A stretch of DNA of 64,000 nucleotides from Chryseobacterium sp. LAM-KRS1 (GTDB lineage: Bacteria; Bacteroidota; Bacteroidia; Flavobacteriales; Weeksellaceae), in the NCBI RefSeq assembly GCF_013184525.1, contig NZ_JAAOIZ010000005.1, positions 372,001-436,000 of the forward strand, written 5' to 3'. The position numbers and the translations under genes were made by a program. The notes under the pieces were generated by a model, which was not told the DNA's origin, made no database searches, and worked only from the letters and a program-made list of their open reading frames with translations. Positions 35,711 through 43,870 of this stretch are shown in pieces (positions within the stretch are counted from its first letter, which is position 1; every line of letters begins with the position of its first letter).

Positions 35711-36817
35711 ATGAAACCATTTACCGTAAACATTTCAGAGACTGTTCTTACAGATCTGAAAAACCGAATTCAAAACACCCGATGGCCCGGAGAAGCTGAA
35801 GGTTCTGACTGGCACTTCGGAACAAGCGAAAAGTACCTGAAGGAAATTACAGACTACTGGATCAATGGATACGACTGGAAAAAACATCAAGACCAGCTGA
35901 ATCAATATCCCCAATATACAACTGACATTGACGGGATTCAGATTCATTTTCAGTATATAAAAGGAAAAGGAAGCAATTCCATCCCCTTATTGCTAACCCA
36001 CGGCTGGCCGGATACCTTTTATCGTTTTCACAAAATAATTCCTCTGCTTACGGAGGGTGAACAAACTTTTGATCTTATTATTCCTTCTATTCCCGGGTTT
36101 GGCTTTTCTGATAAGATTGCCATTAGTAGTGAAGCCGTAGCAGATGTATGGATCAAATTAATGACGGAAACATTAGGGTATAATAAATTTTGTGCTGCGG
36201 GTGGAGACGTGGGAATGGGAGTTACCAAAGCTTTAGCTTCCAAATATCCGGATATTATGGAGGGAGTTCATTTTACGGATATCGGTTACCCTATGGGACA
36301 GGAAGATCCGAATACAATGACAGAGGAAGAAAAGCAATTTGCCCAGTTTGTACAGCGCTGGTGGTATTCCGAAGGTGCTTACGCTATGGTTCACTCTACA
36401 AAACCACAATCATTGGCTTATGCACTCAATGACTCTCCTGTCGGGTTAGCGGCATGGATCATTAGTTTTGGAAACGCCGGTGCTCCTCCTGAATTAATCG
36501 AAACAGCTTTTGGAGGACGCGATGAGTTGCTTACAAATATTATGATCTATTGGGTCACCCAGACCATCGGTACATCCATGAGAATGTATAAAGCCGATGC
36601 TATAGCACAATGGGGAGGATCTCAGCCATTGGAAAAAACCGATGTTCCTGCGGGAATTGTAGTGCTTCCCCGTGAGGCCCAGTTTCCCAGAGAATGGGCA
36701 GAACGGTTTGTCAATGTTGTCTCTTTTAAAAAACTGGATAATGGCGGCCATTTTGCAGCATTGGAAATACCCGAGGTATTTTCAGATGAATTGAGATCAT
36801 TCTTTTATTCTTTGTAG
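35711..36817 (+). CDS. Epoxide hydrolase (alpha/beta hydrolase)
   Basis: A 368-aa epoxide hydrolase with the N-terminal EHN domain (FTVNISETVLTDLKNRIQNTRWP) followed by an alpha/beta hydrolase core. The oxyanion-hole motif is HGWPDTFYRF, the likely nucleophile is Asp166 in AAGGDVGMG, and the catalytic His is His347 in NGGHFAAL. The enzyme would open an epoxide to a diol; its substrate is unknown. I start at MKPFTVN; an upstream in-frame TTG lies within the -7 promoter box. The gene faces the NmrA-like gene across a divergent promoter region. Confidence 0.88.
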   Translation: MKPFTVNISETVLTDLKNRIQNTRWPGEAEGSDWHFGTSEKYLKEITDYWINGYDWKKHQDQLNQYPQYTTDIDGIQIHFQYIKGKGSNSIPLLLTHGWPDTFYRFHKIIPLLTEGEQTFDLIIPSIPGFGFSDKIAISSEAVADVWIKLMTETLGYNKFCAAGGDVGMGVTKALASKYPDIMEGVHFTDIGYPMGQEDPNTMTEEEKQFAQFVQRWWYSEGAYAMVHSTKPQSLAYALNDSPVGLAAWIISFGNAGAPPELIETAFGGRDELLTNIMIYWVTQTIGTSMRMYKADAIAQWGGSQPLEKTDVPAGIVVLPREAQFPREWAERFVNVVSFKKLDNGGHFAALEIPEVFSDELRSFFYSL

Positions 36818-37008
36818 CTGCGCTAAGAATTGGTTCTCAAAACACCATGATAAGGATAAAAACGGGAAATTGATAAAGCCAATTAATACACTGAAAAACC
36901 TGATCACGGACTTATCCACAAAAAAATGTGGATAACTTGTGAATTTTAACATTTAATTCATGTTTTGTATTAAAATTATTCCTACATTTACTATGTAATA
37001 CAACTGAA
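36818..37008. other. Convergent gap with inverted DnaA boxes
   Basis: Non-coding DNA after the epoxide hydrolase gene. TTATCCACA (36912-36920) and its complement TGTGGATAA (36927-36935) are both exact matches to the DnaA-box consensus, arranged as an inverted pair around six A residues. AT-rich sequence follows. No T run follows the pair, so it does not look like a terminator. Confidence 0.5.
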
Positions 37009-37068
37009 ATGAAATCGTTTTTTGCTTTTTTCAGATTTGAAATTGCAATTAAATTTATAAAAATTTAA
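37009..37068 (+). CDS. Micro-ORF, 19 aa
   Basis: Encodes MKSFFAFFRFEIAIKFIKI, a hydrophobic and basic peptide. A -7-like box TACATTTA (36983-36990) lies upstream, and the stop codon overlaps the start of a strong terminator hairpin, so the whole transcript would be about 100 nt. I do not recognise a family. It could be a membrane-active micropeptide, or the ORF could be incidental to a small RNA. Confidence 0.4.
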   Translation: MKSFFAFFRFEIAIKFIKI

Positions 37069-37091
37069 GCACAGCATTGTCGGCTGTGCTT
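37067..37091 (+). terminator. Terminator after the 19-aa micro-ORF
   Basis: A 9-bp stem (AAGCACAGC / GCTGTGCTT) with a 7-nt loop, followed by TTTATTGTTG. Confidence 0.75.
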
Positions 37092-37136
37092 TTTATTGTT
37101 GTCTAATTAAAAAAATGAGATGTATTTATCTACTGG

Positions 37137-37157
37137 ATCCGCTCCTAAAGAGCGGAT
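37137..37157 (+). terminator. Second plus-strand hairpin
   Basis: Stem ATCCGCTC/GAGCGGAT with loop CTAAA, followed by TCTTTTAT. It probably backs up the preceding terminator ahead of the convergent lipoprotein gene. Confidence 0.5.
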
Positions 37158-37179
37158 TCTTTTATATTATACCTCCTTA

Positions 37180-37911
37180 CTACTCTCTCTCAAATTTTTT
37201 TAATGTTCCGTTTTCGTTTAGCTCAATTGAATAGCGTTCCCTGCTTCCGTTAATGCTTGAAGGATACCATCTTATCATATTGTTCCAGACCGAGATGGAA
37301 ATATTTGTAACAGGCTTTGCTCCTTCAACGCGAGCTGTTTTTTCATTATAGATTTCTGCCGCTTTGGCAATATTTACGAAAGGAAGCTTTCTTAAGGGGA
37401 CCAACCTGGTTTTAATATTATCTTTAACGGATAATTGTTCCGGGCTGGGATCAGACCATTTACCATTTTCATAGCGGTAATTGTCTATGTATTCCGGGTT
37501 CTGAGGATGCTGAAGCATCAGCCTGATATTGCCATCGTTATAAAAATAAACGGAAGAGTAGATAAAGATCTCTTTACCCATGTACTGAGGCAGCTTTTTC
37601 AGTGCTTCCTCAGCTTTGATTAATTTTTCTTCGTTGCTTAGAAAGTCTGTGCTTTTACCTTCCTGATGAGTCTGAACATGGGTTTTAGTATGTTTTTCCA
37701 AAATAGTATTGACCATATGCTGCGCTTCTTCTATCTGCCGTTCTACTGCAGGATCAAATGGGCTTTCAGGAAAAGTTTCTTCCTTTTTTACATAGGTAGA
37801 GATACTATCTTTTGGTACAGGCTTAAGGGTATCCTTAACACTCTTTGAAATCTGTTCGCAACCTGTAAAAAGAGTACTGCCTGCAATTATTATAATGATT
37901 GATTTTTTCAT
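37180..37911 (-). CDS. Lipoprotein of unknown function
   Basis: A 243-aa lipoprotein (MKKSIIIIIAGSTLFTGC, lipidated at Cys18). The mature protein is hydrophilic, with a Pro/Ser/Lys-rich N-terminal spacer and a helical middle (KLIKAEEALKKLPQYMGKEIFIY). A C-terminal beta part (NISISVWNNMIRWYPSS...RYSIELNENGTLKKFE) resembles a folded periplasmic domain. I do not recognise it. I start at MKKS, since the upstream Met lies inside the preceding gene. It is the last gene of a five-gene minus-strand operon of membrane proteins and overlaps no other chosen start. Confidence 0.7.
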   Translation of the reverse strand: MKKSIIIIIAGSTLFTGCEQISKSVKDTLKPVPKDSISTYVKKEETFPESPFDPAVERQIEEAQHMVNTILEKHTKTHVQTHQEGKSTDFLSNEEKLIKAEEALKKLPQYMGKEIFIYSSVYFYNDGNIRLMLQHPQNPEYIDNYRYENGKWSDPSPEQLSVKDNIKTRLVPLRKLPFVNIAKAAEIYNEKTARVEGAKPVTNISISVWNNMIRWYPSSINGSRERYSIELNENGTLKKFERE

Positions 37912-37915
37912 GGTG

Positions 37916-38896
37916 TTAACTAATTTGATCCAAATCAGAGGCAAATGCAACAAGGTCAGGATTTTCTTTGAGGTAAAAAATATCTATGTTTGCCTGTTTT
38001 ACTATATTTAGGTCAAGAAGATTTACAATTTTTTTGAGCTCTGCCCTTCTTGTATGATTTTGGAAATCTATATATTCTACTTTAAACAGAACCATAGGCT
38101 GTTCATTAATATAGGTTCCTGTCTGGTTGGCGCTCACTAATCTGGCTGTAGTTTTTATCCCTTTCAATTTAATAAGCGCGGCTTCACCCTTTTTTTTTCC
38201 TTCAAATACTCTTATAATCAAAGGAAATCCTACTCTATACAGCAAAAGAATGGCAGGGCAAAGAATAAGAGGATGCCAGAAAACCATAAACCTCCAACCC
38301 ATTCCCATACTTTCCGTATGATAAGAGTAGATATAATACCAGGAAATAATTGCAACAAGCGCAAGCCATCCTAAACAAATAAGAGAAATAGTCAGGATAC
38401 TGATCTTCGCTTCAGTTCCTGCAAAAATAAAATAAGGTTCTCTTTTTACTTCTTTGTCAATAAGAATATCAATCTTTTTCCCGGCTTCAAATCGATGCTG
38501 CTGAGGTTTTGAATCGTTTACCGTTGTTTTCTGGACAATTTCAGTATCTACTAAATTTTTAAATAATAGTTTTAGTTCATAAGAGTTGTATTTACTCTCC
38601 TCCTTTATTTTTACAGCTTCAATTATTTCGGCTTTGCGAGGGACTCCATTTTTGTTTAAATATTCAATATTCTTTTTTGCTGTAAAATTAGACAGGATCC
38701 ATTTGCGAAAATACCCGGTAAGAATAATGATCCATAATATAAGAGAAACGGCTAAAATACCTAAAGCAAGCCATGGGTTTACAAGGCTGAGATCAGTAGG
38801 GTCATCCCCCTTGATGTTGTAATACAAAATCATTGGAAATGGGATTGCAAAAAACAACATATACAGTATCCAGAATATAACAATCTTTTTTTTCAT
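37916..38896 (-). CDS. Membrane protein of unknown function (four TM)
   Basis: A 326-aa integral membrane protein. Two N-terminal membrane helices (about 5-25 and 43-68), a cytoplasmic-type domain with a KIEESKYNSYELKLLF beta/alpha stretch, and two more helices (about 172-195 and 205-232) are followed by a second soluble segment (ARLVSANQTGTYINEQPMVLFKVEY...). The two soluble parts share the pattern ELKLLFKNL / VLFKVEYID, hinting at an internal duplication. No family was recognised. It is in an operon with three other small membrane proteins and a lipoprotein. Confidence 0.65.
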   Translation of the reverse strand: MKKKIVIFWILYMLFFAIPFPMILYYNIKGDDPTDLSLVNPWLALGILAVSLILWIIILTGYFRKWILSNFTAKKNIEYLNKNGVPRKAEIIEAVKIKEESKYNSYELKLLFKNLVDTEIVQKTTVNDSKPQQHRFEAGKKIDILIDKEVKREPYFIFAGTEAKISILTISLICLGWLALVAIISWYYIYSYHTESMGMGWRFMVFWHPLILCPAILLLYRVGFPLIIRVFEGKKKGEAALIKLKGIKTTARLVSANQTGTYINEQPMVLFKVEYIDFQNHTRRAELKKIVNLLDLNIVKQANIDIFYLKENPDLVAFASDLDQIS

Positions 38897-38925
38897 ATTG
38901 ATATGTATTTGGAGTGACTTTATAT

Positions 38926-39423
38926 TTAAGGATTATTTACAAACTCAAGAATAGGATTCAGTATCTGTTCTACGTATTCATCCTCTCTCCTATTACTTCT
39001 TTTACTTCCGGAAAAGGTATCACTAATAGGATAATTTCTTAGAAACTGTTTCTTCTTTTTACCTATGGCATAAGCCCTGTCACCGTATTCTGCAGTATTG
39101 ATAATTGTCATTTCATCAAAAGCCATTAGTCTTTTTCTTACCGACAATGGGTAAATCTTGTAAATACTGTTTGTTTTTTTATCAAACAGGAATTTTATAC
39201 CGGCCCAAAAGATAAAATCATATACCGCATACAATAACATGATCCCGCCAAGGCCATACAACGTATATCGGATGTTATCATTCAGCTGGGTAAAAAAGGG
39301 AACAAAACAGAATATAACAATAGCCAGAAAAGCGAATATCTTTATCTTTGGTAAATATCCGAAATAAGGTTTTATACTTAATTCATTGGAGGTTATTTCC
39401 AGTTGATATTTATTCAATTCCAT
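38926..39423 (-). CDS. Membrane protein of unknown function (two TM)
   Basis: A 165-aa protein with a short soluble N-terminus (YQLEITSNELSIKPYFGY), two membrane helices (about 28-47 and 53-75), and a C-terminal soluble domain containing FLFDKKTNSIYKIYPLSVRKRLMAFDEMTII. This layout resembles PH-like or YcxB-type membrane proteins, in which a short hairpin of helices carries a small beta domain, but that is only an impression. Its start codon shares a base with the stop of the 157-aa gene upstream, and the two have the same architecture. Confidence 0.6.
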   Translation of the reverse strand: MELNKYQLEITSNELSIKPYFGYLPKIKIFAFLAIVIFCFVPFFTQLNDNIRYTLYGLGGIMLLYAVYDFIFWAGIKFLFDKKTNSIYKIYPLSVRKRLMAFDEMTIINTAEYGDRAYAIGKKKKQFLRNYPISDTFSGSKRSNRREDEYVEQILNPILEFVNNP

Positions 39424-39896
39424 TATTTTTCTGCAATATTCATGATTTCGCTTACTTCGTTAATGGCATTTTGTGGAGTTCTTGAACTAAAAAGCCCTAC
39501 AACGACCGGAACTCTCTTCTCTCTGCCATTCTGATCAAATATTAAGAAAGCTGTACTGTCCATGGTGATAAAAAGATATTTTCCCACGAGTACATAAAAT
39601 TGTTCAAAATCTTCAAAACGGTAAACAACTTCTCCACTCAATATATTATTTTTATGAATGATGGTTCTGGCCTGCGTATCGATGATCAACTTTTTTGTTG
39701 TCCTCAACAAATTAACCAATGCAAAGAACACGAAAAGAACAGCTGACCAAAGCCTTATCTTATTTTCCGGAGGGATCATGTAATACAAAACAACAGCTAT
39801 TACTACACATAATATTGTTCTTAGAACTGCAGTTGAGACTTTGGTTTTAAGATGAAATTGATTGCCTTCACGGATGAAATATTTATACTCGTCCAT
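39423..39896 (-). CDS. Membrane protein of unknown function (two TM), paired
   Basis: A 157-aa protein with the same layout as its downstream neighbour: a short soluble N-terminus (YFIREGNQFHLKTKVS), two membrane helices (about 22-43 and 48-66), and a soluble C-terminal beta domain (KLIIDTQARTIIHKNNILSGEVVYRFEDFEQFYVLVGKYLFI). The similar order suggests an ancient duplication, although the sequences have diverged. The stop overlaps the next start by one base, so expression is coupled. Function unknown. Confidence 0.6.
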   Translation of the reverse strand: MDEYKYFIREGNQFHLKTKVSTAVLRTILCVVIAVVLYYMIPPENKIRLWSAVLFVFFALVNLLRTTKKLIIDTQARTIIHKNNILSGEVVYRFEDFEQFYVLVGKYLFITMDSTAFLIFDQNGREKRVPVVVGLFSSRTPQNAINEVSEIMNIAEK

Positions 39897-39914
39897 ATTA
39901 TTTTCCTGCTTGTG

Positions 39915-40238
39915 TTAACCAATGAAATTAAATTTATCTTCAAACATTTTTCCGAATACGGGAACCGGCTTTTCTGCTCCGTTTGCGGCATTAATGATTC
40001 CCAATATCCAGAATATGGTAATAAGAAGTCCTGCGATACCTAAAAAAGATAATGCAGGTGTCACAGAAACCAGTATTCTCATTAAAATATTGAAAAGGAT
40101 ACTTATGATCATAAGTCCTAAAGACTGTCTTAAATGATATTTAAGTAGAGCGTCTGCATTGTCTTTTCCTGATAGATAGGCTATAATCCAGCCTATAGGA
40201 GTAATATAGGAAACGATGGATAAAGTTTTGTTGTTCAT
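39915..40238 (-). CDS. DUF4870-domain membrane protein
   Basis: A 107-aa protein with three to four membrane helices. It has the DUF4870 pattern: SIVSYITPIGWIIAYLSGKDNADALLKYHLRQSLGLMIISILFNI, in which a helix pair is linked by a short charged segment with a conserved HLRQS-type motif. A Pro/Gly-rich hydrophobic helix pair follows. The family has no known function. This is the first gene of the minus-strand membrane-protein operon, and the divergent TPR/HTH regulator gene starts 234 bp away. Confidence 0.8.
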   Translation of the reverse strand: MNNKTLSIVSYITPIGWIIAYLSGKDNADALLKYHLRQSLGLMIISILFNILMRILVSVTPALSFLGIAGLLITIFWILGIINAANGAEKPVPVFGKMFEDKFNFIG

Positions 40239-40472
40239 AAAAATCTGTGATTAATTATACAGCAATATTGCTAAGACAAAGATTCGTTTGAATGACGCGT
40301 ATTTCCAAACTTTATGATGCTACAAAACATCTACTTCTCTTATAAGGGTGTCTACAATATGACTACAGGAATCAAACAACACTGGTTTCCAACACCTTGC
40401 CATTCTACTATACTGGTCCATATTTACAAACTTTTATGCGGGAATCTAACAAATTATCTTAATTTTAAGTAT
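40239..40472. other. Divergent intergenic region
   Basis: 234-bp region between the DUF4870 operon and the TPR/HTH regulator gene. An open frame continues upstream of the regulator start, but its residues (rich in Ile, Tyr, His and Trp) look non-coding and no signal peptide begins before the chosen Met. No operator was identified. Confidence 0.4.
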
Positions 40473-42329
40473 ATGAAATCTGTATTCTACAAAATATTTT
40501 TATGGACCTGTTTAGGAATAAGCTGTCATGTTTTTCCTCAAGGTGTGTATACCGACAATCTTCAATCGGCAATTAATAATCCGGCCACTGAGGAAAAAGA
40601 AAAGCCCTTTTTATTAAATCAACTTGCAGAAGCTTACAGAATAAACAGAAACTATTCTGCTGCCGAAAATAAGGCAAGGCAGAGTGCCTGTATCGCCTTA
40701 AGGAATAAGAATTACCTTGAAGCAACAAAAGCTTATACACTTCTCACAGTTATAAAAGCCAATGATCAGCAAATAGCCTCTTTAAAAAAGATAAGTGATT
40801 CGGCTTTAATGATTGCCCAGCAATCTAAAAATCCTCAGGCAATGGCTTCCGCATATTATGCAAAAGTGTTCTTGTATAAAACTTTGGATGATCACGAAAA
40901 AAGGATAAAATTTTGTCAGCTCGGGTTAAAAGAGCTGGAAAAATCACCGGACCCTTATATTGCAGCCTGTTTTTATTATCAGCTTTATGCTTCATATTCA
41001 ACATGGAATAATGTACCCCAAGTCAATAACTATGCACACAAAACAGTTGAAAATGCAGAAAAAACAAAAAATTACAATCTTCTCAGTAATGCGTATGCAG
41101 CCTTATCCGTTGCCCACGAATATAATTACAATTCTTCCAAAGAAAAAAAAGGACTGGACAGTGTTCTCTTTTATTTAAGAAAGTCTGAAGATCTTTATCT
41201 GAAATATCCAACAAGAGTATCCAGATATACCTATGCCATTACTTGTAACAATATTGCCAATGTATATTTAAAATATTTTCCAGCCAATGATAAAGATGCA
41301 GAAAAAAAAGCCATTTATTATGCCGAGACAGCGGGGAATATATTAAAAGATAATCCTAATGCTTCAGAAGTTAAAGCCAGTAGCTTTGGGATATTAAGTG
41401 AATATGCCAAAAGAGATGGTAATACTCTTTTAGAAGAAAAGTATCTATTAGAAGCTTATCATCTGATGAAAGCCGATAAAGCCCCATACTATTATACTTT
41501 AATCAATATTACCCAGGCTTTGTCTAACTTTTATAAAAATCAGGGCAATTTTGAAAAAGCTTTGGATTTTCAGGCGGAAGTAACCGAATACAGCGACAAG
41601 AATTTTAATCAGCAGCAAGCCCTTAATGCGCAGAAACTTGAGATACAATTTGAAACAGAAAAAAAGAATAATGAAGTGAAAATTCTCAAAGAAAGGGAGG
41701 AAAGCCGTAAACTTCAAAACTATTTATATGTTTGCATTGCTATTGCTTCATTACTTGGACTCCTTTTTATGTTTCGTTCCTACCATTTCAAACTGCGTCT
41801 TTCCTTAGAACGGGAGAAACAACTTGAATTCGAAAAACACGAATCTGAAATGCAGGTAAAACTGGAGAAGGAAGAACAGGCAAGATTAAGGGCAGAACAA
41901 CAACTGCTGGAAGCCCAGCAGCAGCAACTCCAAAAAGAAGCAATGGCCAACGTCCTTCAGCTGGAACATAAAAACCGCATGTTGCATAGCATCAAAGATA
42001 AACTTGCCGATGACAGCTCTCTGAATATGCAGAAGATTATGAAAGAAGAGCTCGTTCTTGATAATGATTTTGAAGATGCAAAACTCCAGATCCAGAGAGT
42101 TCACCCCGATTTCTTTAACCTCATCAACGAAAAAGCCCATAAAAAACTTACCCTTCTTGATATGAAGCTTTGTGCTTACCTGTATCTTAAAATGGATACC
42201 CGCCAGATTTCCCAATTGATGCATATCGAACCTAAAAGTGTAAGAATGAGCCGTTACAGGATCAAACAAAAATTAGGACTGGATAAAGAGGAAGATCTTA
42301 ATCTTTTTCTTCAGAAATTAGGTAATTAG
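40473..42329 (+). CDS. TPR-containing transmembrane regulator with C-terminal HTH
   Basis: A 618-aa protein with a signal peptide (ending near CHVFPQ), a periplasmic region of about 400 residues with several tetratricopeptide repeats (for example NQLAEAYRINRNYSAAENKARQSA and TQALSNFYKNQGNFEKALDFQAEV), one membrane helix (LYVCIAIASLLGLLFMF), a Gln/Glu-rich coiled coil, and a C-terminal HTH (KLTLLDMKLCAYLYLKMDTRQISQLMHIEPKSVRMSRYRIKQKLGL). This layout is a common Bacteroidota one-piece regulator that signals across the membrane without a kinase. Its target genes are unknown; the neighbouring S41 peptidase or the divergent operon are candidates. I chose the Met that begins the signal peptide. 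Confidence 0.85.
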   Translation: MKSVFYKIFLWTCLGISCHVFPQGVYTDNLQSAINNPATEEKEKPFLLNQLAEAYRINRNYSAAENKARQSACIALRNKNYLEATKAYTLLTVIKANDQQIASLKKISDSALMIAQQSKNPQAMASAYYAKVFLYKTLDDHEKRIKFCQLGLKELEKSPDPYIAACFYYQLYASYSTWNNVPQVNNYAHKTVENAEKTKNYNLLSNAYAALSVAHEYNYNSSKEKKGLDSVLFYLRKSEDLYLKYPTRVSRYTYAITCNNIANVYLKYFPANDKDAEKKAIYYAETAGNILKDNPNASEVKASSFGILSEYAKRDGNTLLEEKYLLEAYHLMKADKAPYYYTLINITQALSNFYKNQGNFEKALDFQAEVTEYSDKNFNQQQALNAQKLEIQFETEKKNNEVKILKEREESRKLQNYLYVCIAIASLLGLLFMFRSYHFKLRLSLEREKQLEFEKHESEMQVKLEKEEQARLRAEQQLLEAQQQQLQKEAMANVLQLEHKNRMLHSIKDKLADDSSLNMQKIMKEELVLDNDFEDAKLQIQRVHPDFFNLINEKAHKKLTLLDMKLCAYLYLKMDTRQISQLMHIEPKSVRMSRYRIKQKLGLDKEEDLNLFLQKLGN

Positions 42330-42380
42330 AGAGTTGGATATTTTTTAAATATTCCTATTTTTAGAAATCAAATTTAAACC

Positions 42381-43820
42381 ATGAAAAAAATTTCCATTGG
42401 TATTTTTCTTTTGGCCGGTAGCATCTTTGCATCCGCCCAATTACAAAATTCCGGCTTTGAAAAAACAGAAAACAATTATCCTTCGGATTGGAGCCATAAA
42501 GTCCTAGACCCATATGAGATGAAATATGATAGTGAGGTTAAACACTCCGGTAACGGCTCATTACAAATCTTCGGTAAACAGGATCATGTCAATGAATTAC
42601 AAACTTTTTCTCAAAAAGTAAAGATTCCTGGAAAAGGATTAAGAAAAGTTGAAATCGGTGCTTTTATAAAATCAGCAAATATCCAGGGTAATATTTCTCT
42701 GTGGGCACAGGTTTGGGATGGAAAGAATACTATGGTTGATTTCGGAAATTCTTTTTCCCAAAACCGTAAAATAGTCCAAAATGAAGATTGGAAAAAGTAC
42801 ACCCTGGAATTTATACTTAATGATCAGGCAGACTACTTTGTATTGGGTGGCTTTTTAAAAGGAAGTGGTAAAATTTGGTTTGATGATTTTTCTGTCACGG
42901 AAATCCCATTTTCCGATAAAGAAGCTTCGAAGACCGCTTTGAAGTACATCAATCAATTTAAAAACATCGTAAAGAAAAATTCGATTTTTAAAGATAAAAT
43001 AGACTGGAGTTCACTTGATAATAACCTTCAGAAACTTTCAGGAGGTATGGTAACAGAGGAAGATACAGCTCCTGCTATTCAACATATTATAAAAATGTTG
43101 CGGGCTGCAGGAGATAATCATTCTTTCGTGGACAACAAACAATATGCTGAAGAAAAAAAGAGTACCAAAAGTTCTCCTATCGAACCTGAATATAAATTAT
43201 TGGACCAAAAGATCGGTTATATTATGGTCCCCGCATTTTCATCTCTTAACAAAGAAGTAGGTAATGCTTTTGCTGAAAAAATACAGGGTATGATTAAAAA
43301 GCTTGATTCAGAAAACACCCTGAAAGGCTGGATTGTGGATCTCAGATCCAATACCGGGGGCAATATGTATCCCATGATCACGGGATTAGGCCCCTTAACA
43401 GGAGAAGGAGCTTTGGGTTATTTTACAAAAGATGGAAAAAGCAAAAGTGCCTGGAAATACAAGGATGGCAGTATGTATAGTGTTTCTGTTTCAAAACCCT
43501 ATACGCTACATGATCAGAACCCTAAAATAGCAGTCTTAATAGGACCTATGACAGCCAGTAGTGGTGAGGCAACCACTATTTCCTTTATCGGAAAAAAGAA
43601 TGTTAAAACCTTTGGTCAACCTTCTGCTGGACTTACCAGTGCAAATCAGGGATACGAACTGAGTGATGGAAGAACACTTTACCTTGCGGTTTCCTACGAA
43701 ATGGACCGGACAGGAAAAGAATACAAGGAAGGCATACAACCGGACATTATGATTACTACTTCAGAGGATAAAAATGCTGATGCCGTTCTACAAAAAGCTA
43801 CCGAGTGGATCATGGAATAA
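42381..43820 (+). CDS. Exported S41-family peptidase
   Basis: A 479-aa exported protein (signal peptide ...ASAQ). Residues ~25-170 form a carbohydrate-binding-module-like beta sandwich (NYPSDWSHKV...GSGKIWFDDFSVTE). The C-terminal part is a tail-specific (S41) peptidase with GWIVDLRSNTGGNMYPMITGLGPL, the nucleophile region PMTASSGEATT (Ser393/Ser394) and GQPSAGLTSANQ. No PDZ domain was clear. Such enzymes degrade or process periplasmic proteins. It follows the TPR/HTH regulator gene by 51 bp, so they may be co-transcribed. Confidence 0.85.
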   Translation: MKKISIGIFLLAGSIFASAQLQNSGFEKTENNYPSDWSHKVLDPYEMKYDSEVKHSGNGSLQIFGKQDHVNELQTFSQKVKIPGKGLRKVEIGAFIKSANIQGNISLWAQVWDGKNTMVDFGNSFSQNRKIVQNEDWKKYTLEFILNDQADYFVLGGFLKGSGKIWFDDFSVTEIPFSDKEASKTALKYINQFKNIVKKNSIFKDKIDWSSLDNNLQKLSGGMVTEEDTAPAIQHIIKMLRAAGDNHSFVDNKQYAEEKKSTKSSPIEPEYKLLDQKIGYIMVPAFSSLNKEVGNAFAEKIQGMIKKLDSENTLKGWIVDLRSNTGGNMYPMITGLGPLTGEGALGYFTKDGKSKSAWKYKDGSMYSVSVSKPYTLHDQNPKIAVLIGPMTASSGEATTISFIGKKNVKTFGQPSAGLTSANQGYELSDGRTLYLAVSYEMDRTGKEYKEGIQPDIMITTSEDKNADAVLQKATEWIME

Positions 43821-43825
43821 ATATT

Positions 43826-43850
43826 AAAGCTCCGGATTTACCGGAGCTTT
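43826..43850. terminator. Terminator between convergent genes
   Basis: A 10-bp stem (AAAGCTCCGG / CCGGAGCTTT) with loop ATTTA, followed by ATTTCTTTCT on the plus strand. It may also act for the minus-strand lipoprotein gene. Confidence 0.7.
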
Positions 43851-43870
43851 ATTTCTTTCTGGCACAATTT

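Noticed and set aside
36912..36935. Terminator of the epoxide hydrolase gene
   Set aside because: The inverted repeat has no following T run on either strand; it was reported as a DnaA-box pair instead.
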